From Candidatus Thorarchaeota archaeon (GTDB taxonomy: Archaea; Asgardarchaeota; Thorarchaeia; Thorarchaeales; Thorarchaeaceae): 64,000 nt of DNA. The stretch's first letter is position 1. The number at the start of each line of letters is the position of its first letter. Both the position numbers and the translations under genes were made by a program. Under the pieces are notes generated by a model that searched no databases, had not been told where the DNA came from, and saw only the letters and a list, made by a program, of their open reading frames with translations. Location of the stretch: positions 62,001 through 126,000 of the forward strand of contig JAEORO010000069.1 in the NCBI GenBank assembly GCA_016840855.1, in the 5' to 3' direction. Positions 15,011 to 24,562 of this stretch are shown piece by piece.

Positions 15011-15877
15011 TTGGAACAAGCAAGGGTGTTTCTTTTGAAATACAAAGAGAGCAAGTACATTGGATTTGATGGAATTAGGATGTTCTTAGCACTCTGGCGC
15101 CCCGATGATGATAAGCCAAGAGCACTAGTGATTGCACTACATGGATTGGGCAGTCATGCCGGAGATATGAAGAATATTGGGGAATTTCTCTCGGAGAGAG
15201 GAATTGCTGTCTTTGCACCTGATATGCGAGGGTTCGGACATTATTCTGGGACAAAAGGACATGTAATGAGTTTTGAAGAGTATGTAGAGGATATTCAAAA
15301 CTTGGTTATGCAAATAAAAGATCAATATCTGAACAAAATAACATACTTATTTGGCGCATCTTTAGGCGGTGTCAACGCAATAAGGTATGTTTTGAGATAT
15401 CCGAGGGTTGTCGATGGACTTCTTCTCCAATGTCCAGCTGTGAGCCAGAACCTGAAAATTGGGACTGGAAAACGGTTTGCGGGTAATATTCTCTCTCTAT
15501 TGAATGTGAAGAGATATGTGGATATTGGCATAGATTACGCGGATGTTTCCAGGAGTCCTGAAAATATTGAAAGACTTGAAAGAGACCCGCTTCGAGTCGA
15601 CATGGTCACTCCTCGGTTTGGCATTGAAGCACTGAAAGCATCAAAGGATGCGTTCCAAGCAGCCTCCGATATTACAATGCCAGTGATGATTCAGCAAGCG
15701 GGAGCTGATAAATTAGTTATTCCTGAAAAGACTAAGGAATTCTTTGATGCTCTAAGGTCAACCGATAAGACCTGGATGTTCTACGAAGGTCTCTATCACC
15801 AACTTCATGAAGAACCAGAGAAAGAACAAGTACTTGGAGACCTACATAGCTGGTTAGATAAACGCCTTCCAACCTAA
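15011..15877 (+). CDS. Alpha/beta hydrolase, lysophospholipase/monoacylglycerol lipase type
   Basis: A 288-residue serine hydrolase of the Hydrolase-4 group. It has the oxyanion strand-loop ALVIALHGLGSHAGD, the APDMRGFGHYSGTKGH segment typical of monoglyceride lipases, the nucleophile elbow FGASLGG, Asp in QQAGADKLV and His in FYEGLYHQLHEE. It probably hydrolyses acyl esters in the cytosol or at the membrane; the true substrate is unknown. The start is TTG at 15011. Its TAA interlocks with the TAG of the convergent P-type ATPase gene through a shared CTAA. Confidence 0.9.
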   Translation: MEQARVFLLKYKESKYIGFDGIRMFLALWRPDDDKPRALVIALHGLGSHAGDMKNIGEFLSERGIAVFAPDMRGFGHYSGTKGHVMSFEEYVEDIQNLVMQIKDQYLNKITYLFGASLGGVNAIRYVLRYPRVVDGLLLQCPAVSQNLKIGTGKRFAGNILSLLNVKRYVDIGIDYADVSRSPENIERLERDPLRVDMVTPRFGIEALKASKDAFQAASDITMPVMIQQAGADKLVIPEKTKEFFDALRSTDKTWMFYEGLYHQLHEEPEKEQVLGDLHSWLDKRLPT

Positions 15878-18693
15878 TCTTTTTTTGACTCACGATGGTG
15901 CCCAAAAATTATATGCGGCGGGATTAAAAGCGCGGGGATACAGGTCACAAGAACGATACACCAGTCAATCAGGTTTATTGGTACGGTTTCAAAGAGCATA
16001 GCCAAAGGAGGGAAATAAATTGTTGCGAGAGTCAAAATAATTGACAAGGCAACAGCACCCATTAGCACCTTTGATTTACGCATTTCAGTCCTCCAGACTG
16101 GGTGATACTCATCCCGGCAATTCCATACAAACAGTAGTTCAAAGCACACAACACTAGCAAATACTGCAGATCGCCCATGAGTCAAGACATAAGCCCATGA
16201 AATTCCAGTTATTGGAGATATGTCAGAACTCCATATTACAGAGGGACCAGTAATGCCTGGAATCCAACCCCCATATGCCCATAATGACCAAATGAACACA
16301 CTAATTGATGATATGAATGCAACAGCACCAGCCGTAACAATGAAAGTAATCATACCACGGTCCATCATTTTAGCGCCGGGTTTCCGAGGAGGTCTATCCA
16401 TTACTCCAGATTCGGGAGGATCAACTCCAAGTGCTAGGGCAGGAAAACCATCAGTGGCGAGATTGAGCCAAAGTATCTGTATCGCGGTTATTGGTAGTGG
16501 TAATCCAAGCATCACAACTGTGAATATTAGAAATACTTCATCGAAGTTTGCGGCTAGCAAAAACCGAACGAATTTTCTAATGTTGGAATAAATCTCACGA
16601 CCTTTCTCAACTGCAGAAACAATAGTAGCAAAGTTATCATCTGTGAGGATAACATCCGACGCTTCTTTCGTTACATCAGCTCCTCGGATACCCATTGCGA
16701 TACCAACATCTGCAGTTTTAATTGCAGGCGCATCATTGACACCATCTCCAGTCATTGCAACAACTTGAGAATGTGACTTCAGAGCACCTACAATCTGTAG
16801 TTTATGTTCTGGAGCAACTCGAGCAAATACATTGCAGCGTTGAACTACTTCTTGAAACTTGCTGGGTGCCATCTCATCCAGTTCTGCACCACTGACCACC
16901 TCACCATCGACATCAATCAATCCAACGTCTCTAGCAATCGCTCGTGCAGTGAGCATATGATCGCCAGTAATCATAATTGGTCGAATTCCAGCTATCTTGC
17001 ATATTTCTATAGCATCACGAACTTCTTTTCGAGGTGGATCAATCATCCCAATCAATCCAACAAATATGAGGTTTCGTTCGACTTTTTCTGGTTCCCAATC
17101 AGCTAATTCGGATTCTAATGGACGGTATGCAAACGCTAGAACTCTCAGAGCTGCTTCTGCAAATCCAGCGTTTATGTGGATTATTGATTCTCTCTCTTCG
17201 TCAGATAACTCCCTAATATCATCATTTTCATAAATATGCGTACAGAGTGGAAGAAGAACTTCAGGAGCTCCCTTTGCATTAGCGACGAGGTTTCCATCTT
17301 CATCACGGATGATTGATGTCATTCGCTTTCTTGCAGAATCAAATGAGATTTCTGTTAATTCGGTATTACGGGACAATGTATCAGCATGAGACAGTCCTGC
17401 TTTTTCTGCAAGAACAAGAAGTGCTCCCTCAGTTGGGTCGCCAACAACACTATAATCGGCTTTTCCTGATGGATCTGGTTGTAACACAGAGTTACAACAA
17501 AGCTGCCCAATTTCAAGAAGTCTAACGACATGTGGATCTCCCATCACGCCATAATCTTCACTAGCACGCGTAAATTTTCCAGACTTATTATATCCCACCC
17601 CAGAAACTGAAATAGTCATTCCATTTACGAACATTGTTGTTGCAGTCATTTCGTTCTTTGTGATAGTCCCAGTCTTGTCTGAACAGATTATCGTCGTAGA
17701 ACCCAGCGTTTCCACTGAGGGGAGCCTTCTAACAATAGCATTCCTTGCCACCATTCGTTGTACGCCAATTGCAAGGGTTATTGTAACAACTGCAGGTAGA
17801 CCTTCAGGGATTGCAGAAACAGCAAGCGCAATAGCAGCTAATAATGCTTCCATGATTGTTTCTGCAGCATTCTTTATGACTTCAGCACCAAAGACAATAA
17901 TACAGAGAAATATGATGAGTATTCCAAGTTTCTTACCAAGGTCCTCCAAGTCAATTTGTAGTGGAGTCATGGTTTTTTCGCTACTTTGAACGAGTTCAGC
18001 TATTTTTCCAAACTGCGTTCTCATGCCTGTTGAAACAACTACAGCTTGGCCCTTCCCAGCAGTGATAGTAGTGCCTTGGAAAACCATGTTTTTCATATCG
18101 CCTACAACAGGTTTGCGAAGATGAATCGGATCACTCAGCTTTCGAACAGCAACAGATTCTCCGGTGAGTGGAGCTTCATCAGCCGATAAGCCCACAGCAT
18201 AGATAACTCGTCCATCTGCTGGAATAAGGTCACCAGCTTCAAAACCAAGAAGGTCACCGGGTACAACATCGCGAGCATCGATCTCAGTCCAGAGTCCATC
18301 TCGCATTGCTCGGGCTTTAGGTGCTGCCATCTCCTTTAGCGCTTCAAGCGCTTTTTCAGACTTGTATTCTTGCACAAAACCAAAGATGGCATTGAATACC
18401 ACTATCGCAGAAATGACAAGAGCATCAATCACACCGCCTTCATGGTCAGATGCTCCAGCGGATAAAACAGTGGTAAGAAGTGAGATGACAATTGCAATGA
18501 GGAGGATGATTACCATAGGATCCATAAATTGGTTAAGAAACATACGTAGGGGATTAATTCCCCCAGTTTCAACAAGCTCGTTAGGTCCATATTCCTTTAG
18601 CCTAACCCTTGCCTCTTTATTTGAGAGACCATTAGGTGATGAATCAAGACGTTGTAGTACATGTTCAACGTCGTTACTATACCACTCAGTCAT
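15874..18693 (-). CDS. Cation-transporting P-type ATPase, P2A (Ca2+-like)
   Basis: A 939-residue membrane pump. In order: an N-terminal cation-ATPase domain, helices M1-M2, the actuator motif LTGES (177-180), M4 with AIPEGLP (Glu297), the phosphorylation motif CSDKTGT (Asp339), the nucleotide-binding domain, MITGDHMLTA, the hinge TGDGVNDAP, and six C-terminal helices including NLATDGFPALALG. PEGLP in M4 together with NLATDG favours a SERCA/PMCA-like Ca2+ pump over Na+/K+, but the ion is inferred. It exports or sequesters cations at the cost of ATP. It is divergent from the YkgJ gene. Confidence 0.94.
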   Translation of the reverse strand: MTEWYSNDVEHVLQRLDSSPNGLSNKEARVRLKEYGPNELVETGGINPLRMFLNQFMDPMVIILLIAIVISLLTTVLSAGASDHEGGVIDALVISAIVVFNAIFGFVQEYKSEKALEALKEMAAPKARAMRDGLWTEIDARDVVPGDLLGFEAGDLIPADGRVIYAVGLSADEAPLTGESVAVRKLSDPIHLRKPVVGDMKNMVFQGTTITAGKGQAVVVSTGMRTQFGKIAELVQSSEKTMTPLQIDLEDLGKKLGILIIFLCIIVFGAEVIKNAAETIMEALLAAIALAVSAIPEGLPAVVTITLAIGVQRMVARNAIVRRLPSVETLGSTTIICSDKTGTITKNEMTATTMFVNGMTISVSGVGYNKSGKFTRASEDYGVMGDPHVVRLLEIGQLCCNSVLQPDPSGKADYSVVGDPTEGALLVLAEKAGLSHADTLSRNTELTEISFDSARKRMTSIIRDEDGNLVANAKGAPEVLLPLCTHIYENDDIRELSDEERESIIHINAGFAEAALRVLAFAYRPLESELADWEPEKVERNLIFVGLIGMIDPPRKEVRDAIEICKIAGIRPIMITGDHMLTARAIARDVGLIDVDGEVVSGAELDEMAPSKFQEVVQRCNVFARVAPEHKLQIVGALKSHSQVVAMTGDGVNDAPAIKTADVGIAMGIRGADVTKEASDVILTDDNFATIVSAVEKGREIYSNIRKFVRFLLAANFDEVFLIFTVVMLGLPLPITAIQILWLNLATDGFPALALGVDPPESGVMDRPPRKPGAKMMDRGMITFIVTAGAVAFISSISVFIWSLWAYGGWIPGITGPSVIWSSDISPITGISWAYVLTHGRSAVFASVVCFELLFVWNCRDEYHPVWRTEMRKSKVLMGAVALSIILTLATIYFPPLAMLFETVPINLIDWCIVLVTCIPALLIPPHIIFGHHRESKKD

Positions 18694-18731
18694 TTTGAAT
18701 ACTCCGAGTGCGAAGAGAATTCTACTCTGAG

Positions 18732-19469
18732 ATGGTTATGAGCGCGGGGCACCTGAACAAAAACCTATCGGAGTTGGTAAAATCACAATTCGAAAATATT
18801 AAAGATAATCTGAGAGCGAAATGTTATTCGAATCAAAAGGTGATCAGTTTGTCTGAAAAATCGAAGTATAATTTCAAATGTTTAGAGAGTAAATGCGAAA
18901 CAAAAGCATGTCATATCAGACCTAGAGTTGGAGTCACTATTGGCGATCTTGCTCGCTGGATGAATCAGGGATATATAATGAATATCCTTCCGGGCATAGC
19001 GATTCACATGCCAGAGTCTGACAAGGACTCATTCTACTTCGAAACAGGTCGGAAGCCTCTAGCAAGTGATTCAGAATCAACTTCATGCATATTTTATAAT
19101 GAACAAGCAAATGCCTGTGAAATAAGATATGGCAGACCAATCTCATGCCAAACATATCCACTCGAATTCAACGGTGAAAAATATACCCTAAGTAGTAAAG
19201 ACTGTCCGGGTGTGGGACAAGGAGATGTGAGTAAGGAGGTACTTCAAGATGCTAGAAAGTTAGCCGAGCAAGAATACAAGGAGCGAATAGAAACCATGGC
19301 AGCACTTCCAGCAGTTTACTCTGTGATGATGAATCAAATGATACGACAGTCAGCGGAAGCGATGCAAAATCTTTCAGAAGAAGACCGCAAGAAGATGGAT
19401 GAAATCATTACAAAATCAAGAGGTGAACCAGCAGCTGAAGAGAGTCCATCTAGTGATCAATCAGAATGA
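18732..19469 (+). CDS. YkgJ-family cysteine cluster protein
   Basis: A soluble protein with the YkgJ-type Cys pattern: CLESKCETKACH, then SCIFYNEQANACEIRYGRPISCQTYP and a final KDCPG. The cysteines bind zinc or an iron-sulfur cluster; function in the family is poorly defined. The C-terminal third is helical and charged, ending in an acidic tail. An upstream GTG (18708) would leave only 14 bp to the divergent ATPase start, so the ATG at 18732 (245 residues) is preferred. Its last 20 bases overlap the convergent M24 peptidase gene. Confidence 0.85.
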   Translation: MVMSAGHLNKNLSELVKSQFENIKDNLRAKCYSNQKVISLSEKSKYNFKCLESKCETKACHIRPRVGVTIGDLARWMNQGYIMNILPGIAIHMPESDKDSFYFETGRKPLASDSESTSCIFYNEQANACEIRYGRPISCQTYPLEFNGEKYTLSSKDCPGVGQGDVSKEVLQDARKLAEQEYKERIETMAALPAVYSVMMNQMIRQSAEAMQNLSEEDRKKMDEIITKSRGEPAAEESPSSDQSE

Positions 19470-20559
19470 GATCTCGCGGCATGAAGGTTAGTAACTCGGG
19501 TCCATTCTCACGTACACAGATCAATTCCTCAATTCTTATTCCGAATTTCCCTTCCAGATAGATTCCAGGCTCAATACTATGACACATACTAACCTGTAAT
19601 TCTTTTGGACTACCTCTAACTAAGTAGGGAGGTTCATGAACTTCAAGTCCAATTCCATGGCCAAGGCGATGAGTAAAAAATTCACCATATCCAGCATCAT
19701 CAATTACTCTACGCGCGATACCATCAGCAGTTCCACAGGACATTCCTGGTATAATCTGCTTCAGAGCTGTTTCTAATGCTCGAAGCACGGTTGAATACAC
19801 TCGTTCAAGCACATCCGTCGGGTCGCCTGTAACTCCTACTCTGGTCATATCAGTATTATAACCATCTAATGAACAACCGCAATCCATTAGAACCACATCA
19901 CCTTTCCTCAATTCACGGCTACCAGAAACTGCATGCGGAAAAGCACTATTCTCACCAAATTGGACAGCAGCGAATGTAGGAGTAGCTCCTTGACAGCGGA
20001 CTTCATCGTTTACTATCTGCCTCACTTCAATTTCAGTCATTCCCAAGTTTGCTTTCTGAAACGCTCTTTGGACTGCATTACTAATAATTTGACCTGCTTG
20101 TTTCATCAACTGAATCTCACTATCTGATTTCTTAAGGCGCATGGTATCAATAATGGAACTCAATGAGGCGGATTTGTTAAAACCACCTATAGCAGCTTCA
20201 AGTGCCCAATATACGTTGAGGGGAGTATGGTCATCGAATAGGACAGACAACCCTCTGCCCTTTCCTCCAACGAGGTCTGTCACAATTGCATAGGGATCCT
20301 CATCATCCGCCCAAGATACAAACTCATTAATCCAAGTATTGGAACGAAGATTGGAAACTTCGAATGCAGGAGCAATGATTTGTGTTTCTGAGTCTTTCAT
20401 TATCAGAAGAGCAAGGAGTCGTTCATGCATCTCATATTCGAAACCTGTTAAATACTGAAAACTTGGTGAAGGTGTAAGAATGCCAAAATCAAAATTTGAT
20501 GTTTCAAGATGTCTGCGAATTTGTTCGATTCTCTTCTTGTAAATAGATTCATCGAGCAT
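19450..20559 (-). CDS. M24-family metallopeptidase (Xaa-Pro dipeptidase type)
   Basis: A 369-residue peptidase with an N-terminal creatinase-like domain (about 1-130) and a C-terminal pita-bread domain. The five metal ligands are visible: Asp in LMDCGCSLDG, Asp in YNTDMTRVG, His in HRLGHGIGLEVHEPP, Glu in HSIEPGIY and Glu in RIEELICV. Such enzymes cleave X-Pro dipeptides or N-terminal X-Pro bonds with Mn2+ or Co2+ in the cytosol. A role in finishing the breakdown of imported peptides fits the secreted proteases elsewhere in the window. It is divergent from an MFS carrier 49 bp away. Confidence 0.92.
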   Translation of the reverse strand: MLDESIYKKRIEQIRRHLETSNFDFGILTPSPSFQYLTGFEYEMHERLLALLIMKDSETQIIAPAFEVSNLRSNTWINEFVSWADDEDPYAIVTDLVGGKGRGLSVLFDDHTPLNVYWALEAAIGGFNKSASLSSIIDTMRLKKSDSEIQLMKQAGQIISNAVQRAFQKANLGMTEIEVRQIVNDEVRCQGATPTFAAVQFGENSAFPHAVSGSRELRKGDVVLMDCGCSLDGYNTDMTRVGVTGDPTDVLERVYSTVLRALETALKQIIPGMSCGTADGIARRVIDDAGYGEFFTHRLGHGIGLEVHEPPYLVRGSPKELQVSMCHSIEPGIYLEGKFGIRIEELICVRENGPELLTFMPRDLILIDH

Positions 20560-20608
20560 TTGTACGCTCTCACAACCAGAGATATCATAGAACCCTGTCT
20601 ACATAACA

Positions 20609-22066
20609 ATGCCGGTCACATCAATCGGGATTGCAAGAACTACAGTTAATAGGAGGACCAAGAGCCATCGAGAAACAGGAATGACCGAGACCGACCCTCT
20701 AGCAAAGAAGAATGAAGCTCGTCGACTTCCCTCTAGAGTATATCTTGTAGGTGCGCTAACTCAGTTCGGAGTGGGTTTGCATTCGCCATTTCTTCAGGCA
20801 TATCTTATTGATATGCAAGAAGCGCTAAGGGGAGTTCAGAATTTTATTGAACAAGGAGCATTTCGTAGTGTTGGAAATGTTGCACCAACAGTTCTCCAAC
20901 CGGTTTGGGGGGTAGCATCAGATAGAGCAAGGAACACAAGGGCATTTGTTGCATTTGGAACTCTGACAGGACTCCTTGTCGTATACATGTTCTTGTGGGC
21001 ATCAACACCTCTAGAGATGATCATTCTTTATGCCATTCAATCAATCCTCTTCAGTATACAAATACCAACCTGGCTTTCATTAGTTGGAGGATTGATGGAT
21101 GAAACAAACAGAGGCAATGAACTAGGCAAATTGGGTCTAGCAACAAATATTGCGTCACTTTCTGCGACACTAGTTTCAGGGTTCATCGCAGTTTTACCCA
21201 CACTTGCTCCATTCCTTCGAAATCTCTTTGGACCACTTGGTCTACTACTGTTCCCACTTCATATGGATGAACAGGCATTCAGAGTTGCGTATTACGGTCC
21301 ATTTTTCTTCACTGCAGTTGTAGGAATCATCTCATCAGTCTTGTCTTTAACAATCAAAGAACATCCTAAAACTAATGATAAATCTAAGAAATTCCCTCCA
21401 ATCCATCGATTATTATCTCAGCCTGGAGACTTTCGCAGATTTTGCTTCATTGCTGTGTTCTTTTCATTTGCTATGTCTATGGCATGGCCATACTTCATCA
21501 TAGTGCAGAAATCTTGGTTAAATAACACCAATCTCGAAATCGCAATTGCATCAGCAGTTATGACAATATCAATTGTTATATTCACAATGCCATTTGGTCG
21601 ACTTAGTGATAGAGTGGGGAGGAAGCCTTTAATCCTTCTTGGAAGAGGTTTCCTTTTTCTTGTACCTATAATGTACGCATTTGCTCAAAATGTATATTAT
21701 GTCTATGCGGCTAATATTCTCGCTGGGTTTTGTACAGCATCGGGTATGAATGCAATTACTGCGTACATATACGATATTTCACCAGAGGATGAAAGAGCAT
21801 CCCATCTTGCTGTTTATAATACCTTTATTGGAACTGTATATCTTGTTGGTTCATTAATCGCAGGAGTCCTTGGACAGACCATCTTTGAGTTATTTGGAGA
21901 TGCTCGATTTTCAGTCTTCCTTATGCTTATGTTGAGTGGAGTTCTAAGGTTTTTTGCCGCTTTCTTGTATATGTTAATCAAGGAACCAAAGGAGTACTCT
22001 ACTACTTTGTGGCTCGAACTTCGAGCACGTTTACCTGGTAGACGTCATGATGCAGATTTCGTTTAG
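20609..22066 (+). CDS. Major facilitator superfamily transporter
   Basis: A 485-residue carrier with about 12 membrane segments. Motif A is clear at the start of the second half (GRLSDRVGRKPLILLGR), with a weaker version in the first half (QPVWGVASDRARNTRAF). The first 35 residues are basic and polar. An in-frame ATG at 20681 (MTETDPLAKK) would remove most of them and is an equally credible start. The substrate is unknown. It is divergent from the M24 peptidase gene, so a dipeptide or amino acid role is conceivable but unproven. Confidence 0.9.
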   Translation: MPVTSIGIARTTVNRRTKSHRETGMTETDPLAKKNEARRLPSRVYLVGALTQFGVGLHSPFLQAYLIDMQEALRGVQNFIEQGAFRSVGNVAPTVLQPVWGVASDRARNTRAFVAFGTLTGLLVVYMFLWASTPLEMIILYAIQSILFSIQIPTWLSLVGGLMDETNRGNELGKLGLATNIASLSATLVSGFIAVLPTLAPFLRNLFGPLGLLLFPLHMDEQAFRVAYYGPFFFTAVVGIISSVLSLTIKEHPKTNDKSKKFPPIHRLLSQPGDFRRFCFIAVFFSFAMSMAWPYFIIVQKSWLNNTNLEIAIASAVMTISIVIFTMPFGRLSDRVGRKPLILLGRGFLFLVPIMYAFAQNVYYVYAANILAGFCTASGMNAITAYIYDISPEDERASHLAVYNTFIGTVYLVGSLIAGVLGQTIFELFGDARFSVFLMLMLSGVLRFFAAFLYMLIKEPKEYSTTLWLELRARLPGRRHDADFV

Positions 22067-22095
22067 AATAGGATAGACTTAAGGAGATGTAGTAG

Positions 22096-22125
22096 AATCC
22101 TCATCGCCGAACAATTGAGAGGATT
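22096..22125 (+). promoter_or_regulatory. Inverted repeat covering the padR ribosome binding site
   Basis: AATCCTC (22096-22102) pairs with GAGGATT (22119-22125), 8 nt before the TTG start of the PadR gene. The right arm contains part of the GAGAGG Shine-Dalgarno, so as RNA it could mask translation. As DNA it could be the autoregulatory PadR operator. Confidence 0.4.
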
Positions 22126-22133
22126 GCATTAGA

Positions 22134-22487
22134 TTGGAGAAAGAGCCCAGCTTTGAAGATAGTTGGAAGATAGAAATAAGAAGAGGCATTCTTCAATATG
22201 CAGTTCTTGCCATCGTAAATCGCCATGAGAAGGGAATACATGGTTATGGGATTGCGCGTGAACTTGAGGAGAAAACTGATGGTCTCCTTCAAGTTAAGGA
22301 GGGGACTCTTTACCCAATACTTCACCGGCTTCGGAAAGAAAGACTATTGAATGTGCATTCGGAAAAATCTGAATCAGGGCCTAGCAGGAAGGTGTATGTC
22401 CTGACGGGAGAGGGAGACCGCGTTTTTCGTCAGTTGACTGTTCTTGTTGGGGACATCTTTGAAAAATTGGAGGCGCTCAAGAAATGA
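22134..22487 (+). CDS. PadR-family transcriptional regulator
   Basis: A 117-residue winged-helix protein with the PadR signature: the first helix IRRGILQYAVLAIVNRHEKGIHGYGIARELEEKTDG, the recognition segment LLQVKEGTLYPILHRLRKERLL, the wing PSRKVYVLTGEG and a C-terminal dimerisation helix. PadR proteins repress their target operon until a ligand binds. The start is TTG, with GAGAGG upstream. The stop overlaps the next start by 4 bp (ATGA), and the PadR-HAAS order is a common pairing in which the HAAS protein acts with the regulator at the membrane. Confidence 0.93.
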   Translation: MEKEPSFEDSWKIEIRRGILQYAVLAIVNRHEKGIHGYGIARELEEKTDGLLQVKEGTLYPILHRLRKERLLNVHSEKSESGPSRKVYVLTGEGDRVFRQLTVLVGDIFEKLEALKK

Positions 22488-22930
22488 GTGAAAATGATAT
22501 CGATCGTGTAATTGAGAAATACTTGAAGAGGATTACTAAACTATTACCAGATAGTTTTGAAACAGAGGATCTTCTAGATGATTTGAGGTCTCACATCTTT
22601 GAATCTTACAGAGTGAAAACAGAAAAGAGTCCGGATGAGGATAAGCAGATCCTGATTGCTGAGGTGCTTGAGGAATTAGGTTCTCCTGAGGAAATTGCCA
22701 ATGAATATGGTCAGGAGCAGGTTAAGAAAGATGAGGAAAAGAGCACGAGTGATAAATGGATATATTATACAATGCGTCTAGCTTTAGCAGTACTTGTAGT
22801 GGTCTTAGCATCATGGGCAGCTTCTATCATTACTGGAGGCGCAGTAGACTTTATGCTAGCAGTCATTGTTTTGCTTGCTTTTGCTGTTCTTGAGTGGTTA
22901 GTTAGGACACAACAAACAAAGGATGCTTAA
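22484..22930 (+). CDS. HAAS-domain (DUF1700-like) membrane protein
   Basis: A 148-residue protein with an N-terminal helical domain of about 85 residues (DRVIEKYLKRITKLLPDSFETEDLLDDLRSHIFESY, then EVLEELGSPEEIANEYG), the HAAS pattern. Two membrane segments follow (LALAVLVVVLASWAASIITGG and FMLAVIVLLAFAVLEWLV). Such proteins accompany PadR regulators and are thought to signal or sequester them at the membrane. It overlaps padR by 4 bp and is followed 2 bp later by the pyruvate-kinase-domain gene. Confidence 0.88.
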   Translation: MSENDIDRVIEKYLKRITKLLPDSFETEDLLDDLRSHIFESYRVKTEKSPDEDKQILIAEVLEELGSPEEIANEYGQEQVKKDEEKSTSDKWIYYTMRLALAVLVVVLASWAASIITGGAVDFMLAVIVLLAFAVLEWLVRTQQTKDA

Positions 22931-22932
22931 TC

Positions 22933-23502
22933 ATGCCTGTAAAAACATTTTACTTCGATAATGCGTCTCCGAACCATACGGAAAAGGTTCTAACAATAGT
23001 TAGAGAGCATCTCATCGAGAATCCTGCTATTGAATATGTTGTTGCTGCAACAACTGAAGGTGCTACTGGTATTGCAGCAGCCAAAGAATTCACAGATAAG
23101 AAGGTAGTAGTTGTATCACATCAAACTGGATTCGCAATCGAGAATAAGAACGAGCTCAGTGATGAAAATAAACAAGAAATTGAAAAGTTTGGAGCAAAGG
23201 TACTAACTGCAACGCACGCTTTTGCTGGCGTCGCTCGGAGCTTTAGAAAAGAATTAGGTACTTGGATGACTACTGAAATCGTTGCTGTGGCTTTGAAAAC
23301 TTTCGGTCAAGGGACGAAGGTTTGTGCAGAGATTGCCATGATGGCAGCAGACGCAGGCTTGGTCCCCGTTAACAAAGATATTGTATGTGTCGCGGGGACG
23401 GGGAGAGGAGCAGATACTGCATGGTTAATTAGAGCTGCATACTCTCACAAATTTCCTAAAATGAGAATGAAAGCCTGCTTGTGCAAACCTATAGAATTCT
23501 AA
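22933..23502 (+). CDS. Stand-alone pyruvate kinase alpha/beta (C-terminal) domain protein
   Basis: A 189-residue protein resembling only the C-terminal allosteric domain of pyruvate kinase: [51 protein letters not shown], then [21 protein letters not shown]. The catalytic barrel is absent, so it is not a pyruvate kinase. Stand-alone copies are found in many archaea and some bacteria; their function is unknown, and they may bind a small effector. It is the third gene of the PadR operon. Its TAA interlocks with the dnaJ TAG through CTAA. Confidence 0.88.
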   Translation: MPVKTFYFDNASPNHTEKVLTIVREHLIENPAIEYVVAATTEGATGIAAAKEFTDKKVVVVSHQTGFAIENKNELSDENKQEIEKFGAKVLTATHAFAGVARSFRKELGTWMTTEIVAVALKTFGQGTKVCAEIAMMAADAGLVPVNKDIVCVAGTGRGADTAWLIRAAYSHKFPKMRMKACLCKPIEF

Positions 23503-24539
23503 CTGAATAAATCATGAAATCGAGAGAGATACTCTTTCTGTTCCTTATTGATTTTCTGAGGAATGTGAATGTTCACTCTAACAAGCTGATCTCCACTCCG
23601 ACCATCCTCGGTATGGACACCTTTGCCCTTCATGCGGAAGAGGGTTCCGCCTCCAGTACCTTGTTTTACTTTAATCATACTATTTCCCCACATTGTTGGT
23701 ACTTCAACATCTCCGCCTAAAACTGCTACTGAGAAGGGGATGTCAGTTTCAAGGTAGACATGAAGACCTCTTCTTACAAAGAGCTTGTGGGTTTCCACTG
23801 AGAACATAAGAATGAGATCTCCTGGAGGACCACCTCGAGCACCAAAATTACCTCCACCTTGGATGCGTATCCCCTGTCCATCTTCTATTCCAGGAGGTAT
23901 AGGAACTGTGGTTTCTTTCCGTTCATCTTGCAGTCCCGCCCCCTTGCATTTGGGGCATGGCGTATCAATTGATTCTCCAAGTCCATGACAGGTTGGACAT
24001 GTCTGCGCAACACTCATGAACCCACCCATTGACCTCACAACTTGCCCCTGACCATTGCAGGTCCTGCACGTTATAGGCGCAGTACCGGGTTTGGCTCCAC
24101 TTCCGCCACAATTCTCACAACTGACCTTTCTTTTGAAAGCAATCTCCTTTTCAGTCCCAAAGAATGCTTCATCAAAACTTAATTTGATTGTCATTCGTAA
24201 CGTTTGACCAGGAGATGGACCCGCTCTTCCTCTTCGTCCAAAGCCGATATCGCCAAACCCTCCAAATCCACGAAATAGAGAACTAAAGATATCTCCAAAC
24301 CCATCCATGTTAATACCTTGAAAATCTGCAGTACCGTAACGATCGTAGTTTGCACGTTTCTCAGAATCACTTAAGACATCGTAGGCTTCATTGATTCGTT
24401 TCAGTTTCTCCTCTGCGTTTTTGTCAGGATTGCGATCTGGATGATACTGTTTGGCTAGACGACGATATGCTTTCCTTATTTCATCCTGGGTTGCACTTCG
24501 ATTTACACCCAGAATGTCATAATAATCATCTTCTGCCAT
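23499..24539 (-). CDS. dnaJ: Molecular chaperone DnaJ
   Basis: The J-domain co-chaperone that delivers substrates to DnaK and stimulates its ATPase. The J domain (about 1-70) has the HPD motif in YHPDRNPD. A Gly/Phe-rich region with GFGDIGFG follows, then the zinc domain with four CxxC units ([32 protein letters not shown]) and C-terminal substrate-binding beta domains. Length (346) is slightly short for a type-A DnaJ but no motif is lost. It is the last gene of the grpE-dnaK-dnaJ operon, 23 bp after dnaK. Confidence 0.97.
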   Translation of the reverse strand: MAEDDYYDILGVNRSATQDEIRKAYRRLAKQYHPDRNPDKNAEEKLKRINEAYDVLSDSEKRANYDRYGTADFQGINMDGFGDIFSSLFRGFGGFGDIGFGRRGRAGPSPGQTLRMTIKLSFDEAFFGTEKEIAFKRKVSCENCGGSGAKPGTAPITCRTCNGQGQVVRSMGGFMSVAQTCPTCHGLGESIDTPCPKCKGAGLQDERKETTVPIPPGIEDGQGIRIQGGGNFGARGGPPGDLILMFSVETHKLFVRRGLHVYLETDIPFSVAVLGGDVEVPTMWGNSMIKVKQGTGGGTLFRMKGKGVHTEDGRSGDQLVRVNIHIPQKINKEQKEYLSRFHDLFS

Positions 24540-24562
24540 AGAGTATCACCCATGATTTGGTA

